Below are positions 50,628 through 59,425 of a stretch of DNA of 64,000 nucleotides, one piece after another. The stretch covers positions 1 through 64,000 of the forward strand of contig NZ_CABVIR010000001.1 in NCBI RefSeq assembly GCF_902498065.1, given 5' to 3'. Under the pieces are notes generated by a model, which had not been told where the DNA came from, did not search any database, and saw only the letters and a list, made by a program, of their open reading frames with translations. A program made the translations under genes and the position numbers. Within the stretch, counting starts at the first letter, position 1. The number at the start of each line of letters is the position of its first letter. The stretch comes from Pseudomonas fluorescens (lineage in GTDB: Bacteria > Pseudomonadota > Gammaproteobacteria > Pseudomonadales > Pseudomonadaceae).

Positions 50628-50800
50628 CAGGGCGGCTTCCTACAGGTCGGTGGCGCTGGGCGCTCTATATGGGCCTGATGGTAACAAAATCCTGCAGCCG
50701 CTGGCGCGCCCTCTGCGTTGCGCAGGTCAGCCCGAGTCGCTAGAGTTCGGCAGTCCTTTTGCTCGCTCGACTCAATAATCAATACAAATGGGAGTGTCTT

Positions 50801-51418
50801 GTGGAAATTGCCTGTCTGGATCTGGAAGGTGTGCTGGTCCCGGAAATCTGGATCGCCTTCGCCGAAAAAACCGGGATCGAATCCCTCAGGGCGACCACTC
50901 GGGATATTCCCGACTACGACGTTCTGATGAAGCAGCGCCTGCGGATTCTCGATGAGCATGGCTTGAAGCTCACCGACATTCAGGAAGTGATTGCCACGCT
51001 GAAACCGCTGGACGGCGCCGTCGAGTTCGTCAACTGGCTGCGTGAGCGCTTTCAGGTGGTGATTCTGTCAGACACGTTCTACGAGTTTTCCCAGCCGCTG
51101 ATGCGTCAGCTGGGCTTCCCGACCTTGCTCTGCCACCGATTGATTACCGACGATGCCGGGCGGGTGACGAGCTACCAGCTGCGTCAGAAGGATCCGAAGC
51201 GTCAGTCGGTTCTGGCGTTCAAGAGTCTTTACTATCGGGTGATAGCGGCTGGGGATTCCTACAACGACACCACAATGCTGGGCGAGGCGGATGCGGGGAT
51301 TTTGTTCCATGCGCCGGACAACGTGATTCGCGAGTTTCCGCAATTCCCGGCGGTGCATACGTTTGAGGATTTGAAGCAGGAGTTCATCAAGGCTTCGAAT
51401 CGGGCGTTGAGTTTGTAG
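50801..51418 (+). CDS. thrH: ThrH, phosphoserine phosphatase / homoserine phosphotransferase
   Basis: The 205-residue HAD-family protein starts with GTG at 50801 behind GGAGTG, giving the exact length of the characterised P. aeruginosa ThrH. It begins with VEIACLDLEGVLVPEIWIAF, where the DLEG variant of the DxDG motif is typical of ThrH, followed by VVILSDTFYEFSQPLMRQLG and GDSYNDTTMLGEADAGI. ThrH dephosphorylates phosphoserine and can move the phosphate to homoserine. It stands alone, divergent from cysH. The alternative longer frame from 50759 lacks a ribosome binding site. Confidence 0.95.
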   Translation: MEIACLDLEGVLVPEIWIAFAEKTGIESLRATTRDIPDYDVLMKQRLRILDEHGLKLTDIQEVIATLKPLDGAVEFVNWLRERFQVVILSDTFYEFSQPLMRQLGFPTLLCHRLITDDAGRVTSYQLRQKDPKRQSVLAFKSLYYRVIAAGDSYNDTTMLGEADAGILFHAPDNVIREFPQFPAVHTFEDLKQEFIKASNRALSL

Positions 51419-51433
51419 TCGTTTTCAAGGACG

Positions 51434-51527
51434 CCATCGCGGGCAAGCCCGCTCCCACAGGTTTTGTGTCGCCCCGCAATTGTGCGATCAACACAAAACC
51501 TGTGGGCGCGTGGCTTGCCCGCGATGC
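51434..51527. repeat. REP pair (REPIN) between thrH and pabB
   Basis: CATCGCGGGCAAGCCCGCTC and GCGCGTGGCTTGCCCGCGAT face each other, with CCACAGGTTTTGTGT and ACACAAAACCTGTGG extending the pairing inward. Confidence 0.75.
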
Positions 51528-51529
51528 TG

Positions 51530-52867
51530 TTAAAGGTTTTGCAGGGTGTCGAGCAGTACTTTCACCTTGGTAATCGATTCCTGATACTCGGCCTGCCACT
51601 CCGAATCCGCCACGATCCCGCCTCCGCCCCAGCAACACACCTGCCCATCTTTCACCAGCAAGCTGCGAATCGCGATTGAACTGTCCATCTCGCCACGCAC
51701 ATCCAGATACAGCAACGAACCGCAATACAATCCGCGCCGAGTCGGCTCCAACTCATCAATGATTTGCATCGCGCGAATCTTCGGCGCTCCGGTAATCGAT
51801 CCGCCGGGGAAGCTGCCAGCGATCAGATCCAGCGCATCGCGGTCATCCGCCAGTTCGCCGGTCACGCTGCTCACCAAGTGATGCACGTTCGGATAACTTT
51901 CGAGACTGAACAACTCCGGCACCTGCACCGAGCCGATGCGGCACGTACGGCCGAGGTCATTGCGCAGCAGGTCGACGATCATCAGGTTTTCCGCGCGATC
52001 CTTGGGGCTGGCCAGCAGTTCGGCGGCGTTTGCCGCATCTTCGGCTGCGCTCTGGCCCCGGGGGCGAGTGCCCTTTATCGGGCGGGTTTCCACATAGCGG
52101 TCGCTGACTTTGACGAAACGCTCTGGCGACAGGCTCAGCACTGCGCCACCGTCGGGCAGGCTCTGGAAACCGGAGAATGGTGTCGGACACGCCGCGCGCA
52201 ACGCGCAGTACGCGACCCACGGATCCCCTTGGCACTCGGCGCGGAAGCGCTGGGCAAAGTTGACCTGATAGCAGTCGCCCGCCTGAATGTATTGCTGGAT
52301 ACGTTCTATCGCCTGGCGATAGTCATCAGCGCTCAGGTCGGCGTTCATCGGCGCCTTGAGTTTGAACGATTCGATCGTTTCCGCCACGGGCTGACTGAAC
52401 AGCGTGATCAGGCGTTGACGTTCGCTGTCGCTCAGCGACGGGTGGAACACCAGCTGGCTGGTCATCCGTTGGTGATCGCTGATCAGCGCCCAGTTGTAGA
52501 GCCCGAAACGCGCATCCGGCAATTGCAGATCGTCCTGTGCCTGGCTCGGCAGGTCTTCCAGATGACGGCCGAAGTCGTAGCTCAGGTAGCCGATCAGGCC
52601 GCCGGCGAAGGGCAGATCAGGTGGCAGCGCCGCCTCACCGAGTCGTGTCAGATTGTCGCGAAGGCGTTGAAGGAAATCGCCACCGCTTTCGTCAGGCATC
52701 ACCGCCAGTTGTTCCAGTGGCCAGGCACTGAGCAGGTCATAACGCCCGCGATCAGCCGTTGGTCGGCCACTGTCGAGCAGCACGGCACCGGGGGCATGAC
52801 GGATTGCCGCGAAGTACTCGGCGGGGTTGGCGCGATAGGGCAGCGGGTGTACGGAGCAGGTCAACAT
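51530..52867 (-). CDS. pabB: Aminodeoxychorismate synthase component I
   Basis: The 445-residue protein belongs to the chorismate-utilising enzymes: an N-terminal domain with GGLIGYLSYDFGRHLEDL, then the catalytic region with IQAGDCYQVNFAQRF, SLSPERFVKVSDRYVETRPI, KGTRPRG, DRAENLMIVDLLRNDLGR, GSITGAPKIRAMQIIDELEP and CGSLLYLDVRGEMDSSIAIR, ending CWGGGGIVADS. The PIKGTRPRG lysine is that of PabB rather than anthranilate synthase. It makes 4-amino-4-deoxychorismate for folate together with PabA, not encoded here. It stands alone, following the ligase operon on the same strand. Confidence 0.95.
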   Translation of the reverse strand: MLTCSVHPLPYRANPAEYFAAIRHAPGAVLLDSGRPTADRGRYDLLSAWPLEQLAVMPDESGGDFLQRLRDNLTRLGEAALPPDLPFAGGLIGYLSYDFGRHLEDLPSQAQDDLQLPDARFGLYNWALISDHQRMTSQLVFHPSLSDSERQRLITLFSQPVAETIESFKLKAPMNADLSADDYRQAIERIQQYIQAGDCYQVNFAQRFRAECQGDPWVAYCALRAACPTPFSGFQSLPDGGAVLSLSPERFVKVSDRYVETRPIKGTRPRGQSAAEDAANAAELLASPKDRAENLMIVDLLRNDLGRTCRIGSVQVPELFSLESYPNVHHLVSSVTGELADDRDALDLIAGSFPGGSITGAPKIRAMQIIDELEPTRRGLYCGSLLYLDVRGEMDSSIAIRSLLVKDGQVCCWGGGGIVADSEWQAEYQESITKVKVLLDTLQNL

Positions 52868-52995
52868 GGGCGGGGCAGATCAGCCATCGAGGCGGGGTGG
52901 CGATTGTAGTCCCGTCGGGGAATTGCTCCTAGAGGGGATGTCGGGGATTGGCAATTGGGCGACAAGATTGGGAGGTGTGGTGCCTGTCAGGCCGT

Positions 52996-53063
52996 TATCG
53001 CGAGCAAGCTCGCTCCCACCGGGTTCAGCGCAATCCTTGTGGGAGCGAGCTTGCTCGCGATGG
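52996..53063. repeat. REP pair (REPIN)
   Basis: TATCGCGAGCAAGCTCGCTC and GAGCGAGCTTGCTCGCGATG face each other around a 20-nt spacer. It lies between pabB and the ATP-grasp gene and belongs to the GAGCAAGCTC variant. Confidence 0.75.
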
Positions 53064-53081
53064 GGGCAACTCGGTCCCGGA

Positions 53082-54068
53082 TCAACCCTCGACCGCAGGA
53101 ATATGCCCGAACATCTCCTGCACAAACGCCACGCGTTCTTCGACGGTCTCGGTAATCCCGCGCGCCTTCAACTCCTCCAGCCGCGCCTCGACCGCATGGG
53201 TACGCAACGTCAGTCCGCAATCATTGGCGATCTGGATGTTCAACCCCGGCCGGGCATTCAGCTCGAGAATCAGCGGCCCTTTCTCCTGGTCCAGCACCAT
53301 GTCCACACCGATGTAACCCAGTCCGCACAGCTCATAACAGCCGGCCGCGAGTTTCATGAAACCGTCCCAGTAGGGCAGTTGCACACCGTCTACTGCGTTA
53401 GTGGTGTCCGGGTGTTTGGTGATGATGTTGTTCAGCCAGGTGCCGCGCAGAGTCAGGCCGGTGGCGAGGTCGACGCCGACACCGATGGCGCCCTGGTGCA
53501 AGTTGGCTTTGCCGCCGGACTGGCGCGTTGGCAAGCGCAGCATGGCCATCACCGGATAGCCCATCAGCACGATGATGCGAATGTCCGGCACGCCTTCGTA
53601 GCTGATGCTCTTGAAGATCTGGTCGGGGATCACGCGGTATTCTATCAGTGCGCGGTCACGGTGGCCGCCCAGGGAGTAGAGGCCGGTGAGGATGCTGGAG
53701 ACATGGTGCTCGATTTCCTCGTGACTGATGATCTTGCCGGACACCGTGCGATAGCGCCCCTCGAATCGGTCGGCAATCACAATGATGCCGTCGCCACCGG
53801 CGCCCTGGGCCGGTTTGATCACGAAGTCGCTGCGACCGCCGATGATCTCGTCGAGTTTGTCGATTTCTTTCTCGGTGGAAATCACCCCGTACAGTTCCGG
53901 CACATGAATACCGGCGGCGATCGCGCGTTCCTTGGTGATGATCTTGTCATCGACGATCGGGTACAGACTGCGCTTGTTGTACTTGAGCACGTAGTCTGCG
54001 TTACGCCGATTGATCCCCATGATGCCCCGGGCTTCCAGGGCCTTCCAGGTTTTCCAGAAGCCGAACAT
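53082..54068 (-). CDS. RimK/alpha-L-glutamate-ligase-like ATP-grasp protein
   Basis: The 328-residue protein begins MFGFWKTWKALEARGIMGIN and shows an ATP-grasp fold: VPELYGVISTEKEIDKL, SDFVIKPAQGAGGDGIIVI (ATP-binding lysine and glycine loop), DIRIIVLMGYPVMAMLRLPT, GYIGVDMVLDQEKGPLILEL and NARPGLNIQIAND with the metal-binding Glu and Asn. Members are annotated as alpha-L-glutamate ligase-like or sugar-transfer-associated ATP-grasp proteins and should form amide bonds with ATP in the cytoplasm. Its start overlaps the upstream stop by one base (TGATG), so it is coupled to the 7TM transglutaminase gene. Substrate unknown. Confidence 0.88.
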   Translation of the reverse strand: MFGFWKTWKALEARGIMGINRRNADYVLKYNKRSLYPIVDDKIITKERAIAAGIHVPELYGVISTEKEIDKLDEIIGGRSDFVIKPAQGAGGDGIIVIADRFEGRYRTVSGKIISHEEIEHHVSSILTGLYSLGGHRDRALIEYRVIPDQIFKSISYEGVPDIRIIVLMGYPVMAMLRLPTRQSGGKANLHQGAIGVGVDLATGLTLRGTWLNNIITKHPDTTNAVDGVQLPYWDGFMKLAAGCYELCGLGYIGVDMVLDQEKGPLILELNARPGLNIQIANDCGLTLRTHAVEARLEELKARGITETVEERVAFVQEMFGHIPAVEG

Positions 54069-55603
54069 CAGGCGTCAGCCTTCTTCAGGAAAGCCTTGAA
54101 GCGCACCAGTTCGGTCAGGCGGTAGCCGCGATAGCGACCCATGGCCAGCATGAAGCCCACCAGAATCAACAGGATCGCCGGGAAGGTGAACACGAAGTAC
54201 ACCAACTCCGGCACGCTCATGATCAGGTGTGCCAGGGTGGCAGCGAACAAGGTGCCGATCGCCACTTTCATGGCATGCCCGGAACCGCGTTCTTCCCAGG
54301 TAATCGACAGGCGTTCGATGGTCATGGTCAGAATCACCATCGGGAACAGCGCCACGGACAACCCGCGTTCCAGGCCCAGCTTGTGACTGAACAGGCTGAT
54401 CGCGGCAATCAACACCACCACAAACGTCAGCACCACCGACAACCTCGGCAGCATTTGCAGCTTCAGGTGTTCCAGGTAGGAGCGCAGCGACAGCCCCAGC
54501 GCGGTAATGATGGTGAACAGCATGATGCCGAACCCGAGCTGGGTTTCGCGGAAGGCCAGGGCGATCAGCACCGGGGTGAAGGTGCCGAGGGTCTGCAAGC
54601 CGATCAGGTTGCGCAGGATCAGGATCACCAGCACGCCAATCGGGATCATCACCATGATCATGAAGGTCTGCTGGGTTTGCAGCGGCAGGCCGTACAACGA
54701 GTATTCGAGGAAGTTGGCGTCGGTGTTTTCGTCGGTCAGCTTGGCCAGGCGAATGGCGTTCATTTCGCTGTTGTTCATGCTGAAGGTGACGGTGGCCTTC
54801 TTGCCGCCATCGACGGTGATCAGGTTTTCGTCGCCGGTCCACCACAGCAAACGGTCGGTCGGCAGGCCTTGTTCGCCGGTTTCCGGGTTGAAGTACAGCC
54901 AGTCGGTGCCGTTGAAGCTGCGCAGCCAGAGTTCCGGGGTTTGCGGCTGGTCGGCGACCAGACGGATGGTGTGGACTTTTTCCACTGGCACGTGGGCGAT
55001 GGACAGTACCAATTCGACGATCTTGGCCTTGTGCCCGCTGGACGGATCGCCGCCCAGCAACAGTTTCACGTTGTCGTCGTTGAGGTTGTTGACCCGCTTG
55101 ATCGCTTCACCAATGAAGGTTTCAACGTCGGCCGAGTGCTGGCGAATCGGCGCAAGCAAGGCTTCGGCTGCGACTTTTTCTGCGCCTTCAACAGCGATGC
55201 TGTCGCGGAATGTCGGGCCTTTGACCTTGGATTTTTCGCCGGTGTAACGCTTGGTCAACACAAGGCGGTAATACAGGGTCTGGTTGCCCTTGGCCCGGCG
55301 CGCCGACCAGGTGACCTTGCGGTTACCGTCGACGCGATTCACGGCCACGCCGTAGTTATTGGAGATGAAGCTCTCATTGAGGCTGACGTAATCGCGGCTC
55401 AGTGGCGGCACGAACATCTGGATCTTGACCGGGTCTTTGGCACTGGCGACGAACTCGACTTTGGCGTCGATGTTCCACAAGTCGTCGGTGGCGTCTTCGG
55501 TCACGGGAATGCCGAGCACGAAAATCTGATAGGCCGTAACTGAAATGCCCAAGACCACCAGGATGGCGATCAGCATTTTCAGATGGAGGGTAAGAGAGCG
55601 CAT
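54068..55603 (-). CDS. Inactive transglutaminase fused to seven membrane helices
   Basis: The 511-residue protein has one N-terminal helix (LKMLIAILVVLGISVTAYQI), a periplasmic region of about 220 residues carrying a transglutaminase-like fold without the catalytic cysteine pattern (VEKVHTIRLVADQPQTPELW, GTDWLYFNPETGEQGLP), and seven C-terminal helices from about residue 305 (TFMIMVMIPIGVLVILILRN, LLILVGFMLAMGRY). This architecture is known from genome surveys only in operons with an ATP-grasp ligase and a retropepsin-like protease. It may sense or bind a peptide in the periplasm. It is five bases downstream of the protease gene. Confidence 0.88.
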   Translation of the reverse strand: MRSLTLHLKMLIAILVVLGISVTAYQIFVLGIPVTEDATDDLWNIDAKVEFVASAKDPVKIQMFVPPLSRDYVSLNESFISNNYGVAVNRVDGNRKVTWSARRAKGNQTLYYRLVLTKRYTGEKSKVKGPTFRDSIAVEGAEKVAAEALLAPIRQHSADVETFIGEAIKRVNNLNDDNVKLLLGGDPSSGHKAKIVELVLSIAHVPVEKVHTIRLVADQPQTPELWLRSFNGTDWLYFNPETGEQGLPTDRLLWWTGDENLITVDGGKKATVTFSMNNSEMNAIRLAKLTDENTDANFLEYSLYGLPLQTQQTFMIMVMIPIGVLVILILRNLIGLQTLGTFTPVLIALAFRETQLGFGIMLFTIITALGLSLRSYLEHLKLQMLPRLSVVLTFVVVLIAAISLFSHKLGLERGLSVALFPMVILTMTIERLSITWEERGSGHAMKVAIGTLFAATLAHLIMSVPELVYFVFTFPAILLILVGFMLAMGRYRGYRLTELVRFKAFLKKADA

Positions 55604-55608
55604 TGGAA

Positions 55609-56145
55609 TTACTCTGCGGTATGAGCGTCGGTGGCGCAGGCGGGTTTGCCAGCAGCGTATTTAAGACTGGGGTCGACCAGCGCATCAAAGCGTTTCAGCG
55701 CTTCGGAGCCGATCAGGAGCGGGTATTGGAAAGCGCTCCGGTCGGTAAGGTTCACTTCTATGCTGCGTAATGCCGACCCCATGCAGATATCCAGCTCGAT
55801 CACCGGACGGGCGGTGTACTTCTTGCCTTCTTCCGGATCGTAGTCGCCGGCACGGCGCTTGATCTTGCTGACGCGGGCCAATGGTCGTTCGATCGGGTGT
55901 GTGTGCGCCGCATCGATCGCCAGATAGAAGCGTACCCAGGACTCGCCATTGCGTTTGAAGCGTTTGATGTCGCGGGCACTCAGGGAGGCGGTTTTCGCCC
56001 CGGTGTCGAGTTTGGCCGCGACTTCCAGGTTGATGCCGTCCAGCGAGGCGTACTCGTTGAGGCCGTACACGGTTTTTTCCCCCGCCGCGGCAACACCGGG
56101 CAGGCAAAGCAGATAAAGGAAGGTGGGGAAGGGCTTGAGTCTCAT
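55609..56145 (-). CDS. Exported RimB/retropepsin-like aspartic protease (ATP-dependent zinc protease family)
   Basis: The 178-residue protein starts at the ATG at 56145 (MRLKPFPTFLYLLCLPGVAA), a signal peptide behind CCAGG, which would place it in the periplasm. The motif AAKLDTGAKTASLSARDI with Asp47 is the retropepsin-type active-site loop shared with the RimK-associated protease family, long misnamed zinc protease. RPVIELDICMG and PLLIGSEAL complete the beta fold. It is the first gene of a three-gene operon with the 7TM transglutaminase and the ATP-grasp ligase. It probably cuts peptide bonds made or recognised by that system; the target is unknown. Confidence 0.85.
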   Translation of the reverse strand: MRLKPFPTFLYLLCLPGVAAAGEKTVYGLNEYASLDGINLEVAAKLDTGAKTASLSARDIKRFKRNGESWVRFYLAIDAAHTHPIERPLARVSKIKRRAGDYDPEEGKKYTARPVIELDICMGSALRSIEVNLTDRSAFQYPLLIGSEALKRFDALVDPSLKYAAGKPACATDAHTAE

Positions 56146-56359
56146 AAATCCTGGTGCGCAGCGGTCCGTGTTTCGATTCAAGGCCCTGGCATCGCTGCGC
56201 AAGCTCCCTCGTATGCCTATCAGCTATTTATGACAAGCAGTGCAGATGTCACAAACAAATGCGGGCGGCATTCTAGCACGGTGGCTTTATGGCGCCAGCG
56301 CCGGGAGGCGGCTATAAACAGAGGGGCTGCATCGTGGTGGTGCAACCGGTTATTAGACG

Positions 56360-56371
56360 ATTGTCGACAAT
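56360..56371. promoter_or_regulatory. Palindrome ATTGTCGACAAT, candidate GntR operator
   Basis: The 12-bp perfect palindrome lies 74 bp before the GntR start. TGTCGACAAT recurs at 56435-56444, overlapping the ribosome binding region of the regulator gene. TTGT-N2-ACAA dyads are typical sites of FadR-subfamily GntR proteins, so autoregulation of the whole prp operon is inferred. Confidence 0.55.
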
Positions 56372-56444
56372 ACCTATTTATCCTTTGACTGGAAGGTCGT
56401 TATTCGCTAGTTTTTGCCGCATCAGCTTTCAAGGTGTCGACAAT

Positions 56445-57167
56445 ATGCTCGATCAACTCGATCCCCCGGTCATAGCCCCGGACGAATCGGAAACACTTTC
56501 CGAGAACGTCTTCCGGCGCATTCAGGCGGCCATCGTCAAGGGCGAGATCGCCCCGGGCAGCAAGATCTCCGAGCCGGAACTGGCGCGCACCTATGGCATC
56601 AGCCGCGGCCCGCTGCGCGAAGCGATCCACCGTCTGGAAGGCCAGCGCCTGCTGGTTCGCGTGCCGCACGTCGGGGCGCGGGTGGTTTCCCTGAGCCATG
56701 CCGAGCTGCTGGAACTCTACGAGATCCGCGAATCCCTCGAAGGCATGGCCTGCCGTCTCGCGGCGGAACGCATGACCGTCGAAGAAATCGACGAACTGCG
56801 CCACGTCCTTGAAACCCACGAGCGCGACGCCGCGTTTCAGGCCGGTGTCGGCTACTACCAGCAGGAAGGCGATTTCGACTTCCATTACCGAATCATTCAG
56901 GGCAGCGGCAATCGCACCCTCACGCAGATGCTTTGCGGCGAGCTTTATCAACTGGTGCGCATGTACCGCATCCAGTTTTCCACTACGCCCAATCGTCCGC
57001 GCCAGGCCTTTGCCGAGCACCACCGGATTCTCGATGCCATCGCCGACCGTGACGGCGAACTGGCCGAGTTGTTGATGCGCCGCCACATCGGCGCCTCCAA
57101 ACGCAATATCGCCCGTCACTACCAGGACGGCGCTAAACCGACAGCCACAGAACGAGGTGAGTCATGA
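56445..57167 (+). CDS. GntR-family regulator of the 2-methylcitrate operon
   Basis: The 240-residue protein has an N-terminal winged helix-turn-helix ([20 protein letters not shown], then [20 protein letters not shown]) and a C-terminal FCD ligand domain of the FadR subfamily ([64 protein letters not shown]) with conserved metal-site histidines. It is the first gene of the prp operon and overlaps prpB in ATGA. Pseudomonas uses this GntR protein, not the sigma-54 PrpR of enterobacteria. The ATG at 56445 follows AAGGTG. A 2-methylcitrate-type ligand is plausible but not shown. Confidence 0.92.
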   Translation: MLDQLDPPVIAPDESETLSENVFRRIQAAIVKGEIAPGSKISEPELARTYGISRGPLREAIHRLEGQRLLVRVPHVGARVVSLSHAELLELYEIRESLEGMACRLAAERMTVEEIDELRHVLETHERDAAFQAGVGYYQQEGDFDFHYRIIQGSGNRTLTQMLCGELYQLVRMYRIQFSTTPNRPRQAFAEHHRILDAIADRDGELAELLMRRHIGASKRNIARHYQDGAKPTATERGES

Positions 57168-58054
57168 GTTCCAACAAGAGCACTCCAGGCCAGCGTTTCC
57201 GCGATGCGGTCGCCAGTGAACATCCGCTGCAAGTGGTCGGCGCGATCAACGCCAACCACGCGCTGCTGGCCAAGCGCGCCGGTTTCAAGGCTATTTATCT
57301 GTCGGGCGGCGGCGTCGCTGCCGGCTCCCTCGGCGTGCCGGATCTGGGCATCACCGGCCTGGACGATGTGCTGACTGACGTGCGTCGCATCACCGACGTC
57401 TGCGATCTGCCGCTGCTGGTGGACGTGGACACCGGTTTCGGTTCCTCGGCGTTCAATGTCGCCCGCACCGTGAAGTCGATGATCAAGTTCGGCGCGGCGG
57501 CGATTCACATCGAAGACCAGGTTGGCGCCAAACGCTGCGGTCATCGTCCTAATAAAGAAATCGTGTCGTTGCAGGAAATGGTCGACCGCATCAAGGCGGC
57601 AGTTGATGCGCGCACCGATGACAGCTTCGTGATCATGGCCCGTACCGACGCCCTGGCGGTTGAAGGTCTGGAGTCCGCACTGGAGCGCGCGGCGGCGTGC
57701 ATCGAGGCCGGTGCCGACATGATCTTCCCGGAAGCCATCACCGAACTGGAGATGTACAAGCTGTTCGCCAGCCGCGTGAAAGCGCCGATCCTGGCCAACA
57801 TCACCGAGTTCGGCGCGACGCCGCTGTACACCACCGAACAACTCGCCGGTGCCGATGTGTCGCTGGTGCTGTACCCATTGTCCGCCTTCCGCGCGATGAA
57901 CAAGGCCGCAGAAAACGTCTACACCGCAATCCGTCGCGACGGCACGCAACAGAACGTGATCGACACCATGCAGACGCGCATGGAGCTTTACGATCGTATC
58001 GATTACCACACGTTCGAGCAGAAGCTCGATGCGTTGTTCGCTGCGAAGAAATAA
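57164..58054 (+). CDS. prpB: Methylisocitrate lyase
   Basis: The 296-residue protein belongs to the isocitrate lyase/PEP mutase family: [66 protein letters not shown] with the catalytic cysteine at 125, and [20 protein letters not shown]. It cleaves 2-methylisocitrate to pyruvate and succinate, the last step of propionate catabolism. Its start overlaps the stop of the GntR gene by four bases, so the two are co-translated. prpC follows after 40 nt. Confidence 0.96.
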   Translation: MSSNKSTPGQRFRDAVASEHPLQVVGAINANHALLAKRAGFKAIYLSGGGVAAGSLGVPDLGITGLDDVLTDVRRITDVCDLPLLVDVDTGFGSSAFNVARTVKSMIKFGAAAIHIEDQVGAKRCGHRPNKEIVSLQEMVDRIKAAVDARTDDSFVIMARTDALAVEGLESALERAAACIEAGADMIFPEAITELEMYKLFASRVKAPILANITEFGATPLYTTEQLAGADVSLVLYPLSAFRAMNKAAENVYTAIRRDGTQQNVIDTMQTRMELYDRIDYHTFEQKLDALFAAKK

Positions 58055-58094
58055 GTCGCGCAACTCCCTAATAAATTCAAAATTGGAGGCAGCA

Positions 58095-59222
58095 ATGGCC
58101 GAAGCAAAAGTACTCAGTGGCGCCGGGCTCCGTGGCCAGGTTGCCGGGCAAACCGCACTGTCCACCGTGGGTCAGTCGGGCGCAGGCCTGACCTATCGCG
58201 GCTACGACGTTCGCGAACTGGCGGCTGACGCCCAGTTCGAAGAAGTGGCCTACCTGCTGCTGTACGGCGAACTGCCGACCCAGGCGCAACTCGACGCCTA
58301 CATCAGCAAACTGGGCAAGCTGCGCGACCTGCCGCAAGCGCTGAAAGAGGTGCTGGAACGCATCCCCGCCGACGCCCACCCGATGGACGTGATGCGCACC
58401 GGTTGCTCGTTCCTGGGCAATCTCGAACCGGAGAACGACTTCTCCGAGCAACACGACAAAACCGACCGCCTGCTGGCTGCGTTCCCGGCGATCATGACTT
58501 ACTGGTATCGCTTCAGCCACGATGGCAAACGCATCAGCTGTGTGAGCGACGAGCAATCCATTGGCGGCCACTTCCTGCACCTGCTGCACGACAAGAAGCC
58601 GAGCGAATTGCACGTCAAGGTGATGAACGTTTCGCTGATCCTCTACGCGGAACACGAGTTCAACGCTTCGACCTTCACCGCCCGGGTGTGTGCATCGACC
58701 TTGTCCGACCTGTTCTCCTGTATCACGGCGGCTATCGGTTCTTTGCGCGGTCCGCTGCACGGCGGCGCCAACGAAGCGGCGATGGAAATGATCGAGCGCT
58801 TTAGCTCGCCGCAAGAGGCGGTCGAGGGCACCCTCGGCATGCTGGCGCGCAAGGACAAGATCATGGGCTTCGGCCACGCGATCTATAAGGACAACGATCC
58901 GCGTAACGAGGTGATCAAGGGCTGGTCGAAAAAACTCGCTGACGAAGTGGGCGACACGGTGTTGTTCCCGGTGTCCGAAGCCATCGACGCCACCATGTGG
59001 GAACAGAAGAAACTGTTCCCGAACGCTGACTTCTACCATGCGTCGACGTACCACTTCATGGGGATTCCGACCAAGTTGTTCACGCCGATCTTTGTCTGCT
59101 CGCGCCTGACCGGCTGGGCAGCGCATGTGTTCGAACAACGTGCCAACAACCGCATCATCCGCCCGAGCGCCGAGTATGTCGGCGTCGAACAGCGCAAGTT
59201 CGTGCCAATCGAACAACGCTGA
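58095..59222 (+). CDS. prpC: 2-methylcitrate synthase
   Basis: The 375-residue protein is a citrate-synthase-fold enzyme: GLTYRGYDVRELAADAQFEE, VAYLLLYGELPT, the active-site His in LRGPLHGGANEAAM, the second His in KIMGFGHAIYKDNDPRNEVI, and the Arg/Asp region SRLTGWAAHVFEQRANNRII. Its size and its place in the prp operon identify it as the condensing enzyme for propionyl-CoA and oxaloacetate. The ATG at 58095 (MAEAKVLSGAGLRGQ) follows TTGGAGGC. A REPIN separates it from acnD. Confidence 0.96.
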   Translation: MAEAKVLSGAGLRGQVAGQTALSTVGQSGAGLTYRGYDVRELAADAQFEEVAYLLLYGELPTQAQLDAYISKLGKLRDLPQALKEVLERIPADAHPMDVMRTGCSFLGNLEPENDFSEQHDKTDRLLAAFPAIMTYWYRFSHDGKRISCVSDEQSIGGHFLHLLHDKKPSELHVKVMNVSLILYAEHEFNASTFTARVCASTLSDLFSCITAAIGSLRGPLHGGANEAAMEMIERFSSPQEAVEGTLGMLARKDKIMGFGHAIYKDNDPRNEVIKGWSKKLADEVGDTVLFPVSEAIDATMWEQKKLFPNADFYHASTYHFMGIPTKLFTPIFVCSRLTGWAAHVFEQRANNRIIRPSAEYVGVEQRKFVPIEQR

Positions 59223-59262
59223 ATGGTGGAGGCTTGCGCAGGGATTTGAACATTACGCAAAT

Positions 59263-59358
59263 CCCTGTGGGAGCGGGCTTGCCCGCGATGATGGAGTCAC
59301 ATTCGACATAAACGTCGCCTGACCCACCGCAATCGCGGGCAAGCCCGCTCCCACAGGG
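59263..59358. repeat. REP pair (REPIN) inside the prp operon
   Basis: CCCTGTGGGAGCGGGCTTGC and GCAAGCCCGCTCCCACAGGG are perfect inverted copies around a 50-nt spacer. It fills the 203-nt gap between prpC and acnD. Confidence 0.8.
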
Positions 59359-59425
59359 GTTGTGTTGATTTCCGATCCGATACCAGGCCCCACCCTTTGA
59401 AATCACCGTGACCGAGTCCTGACCG

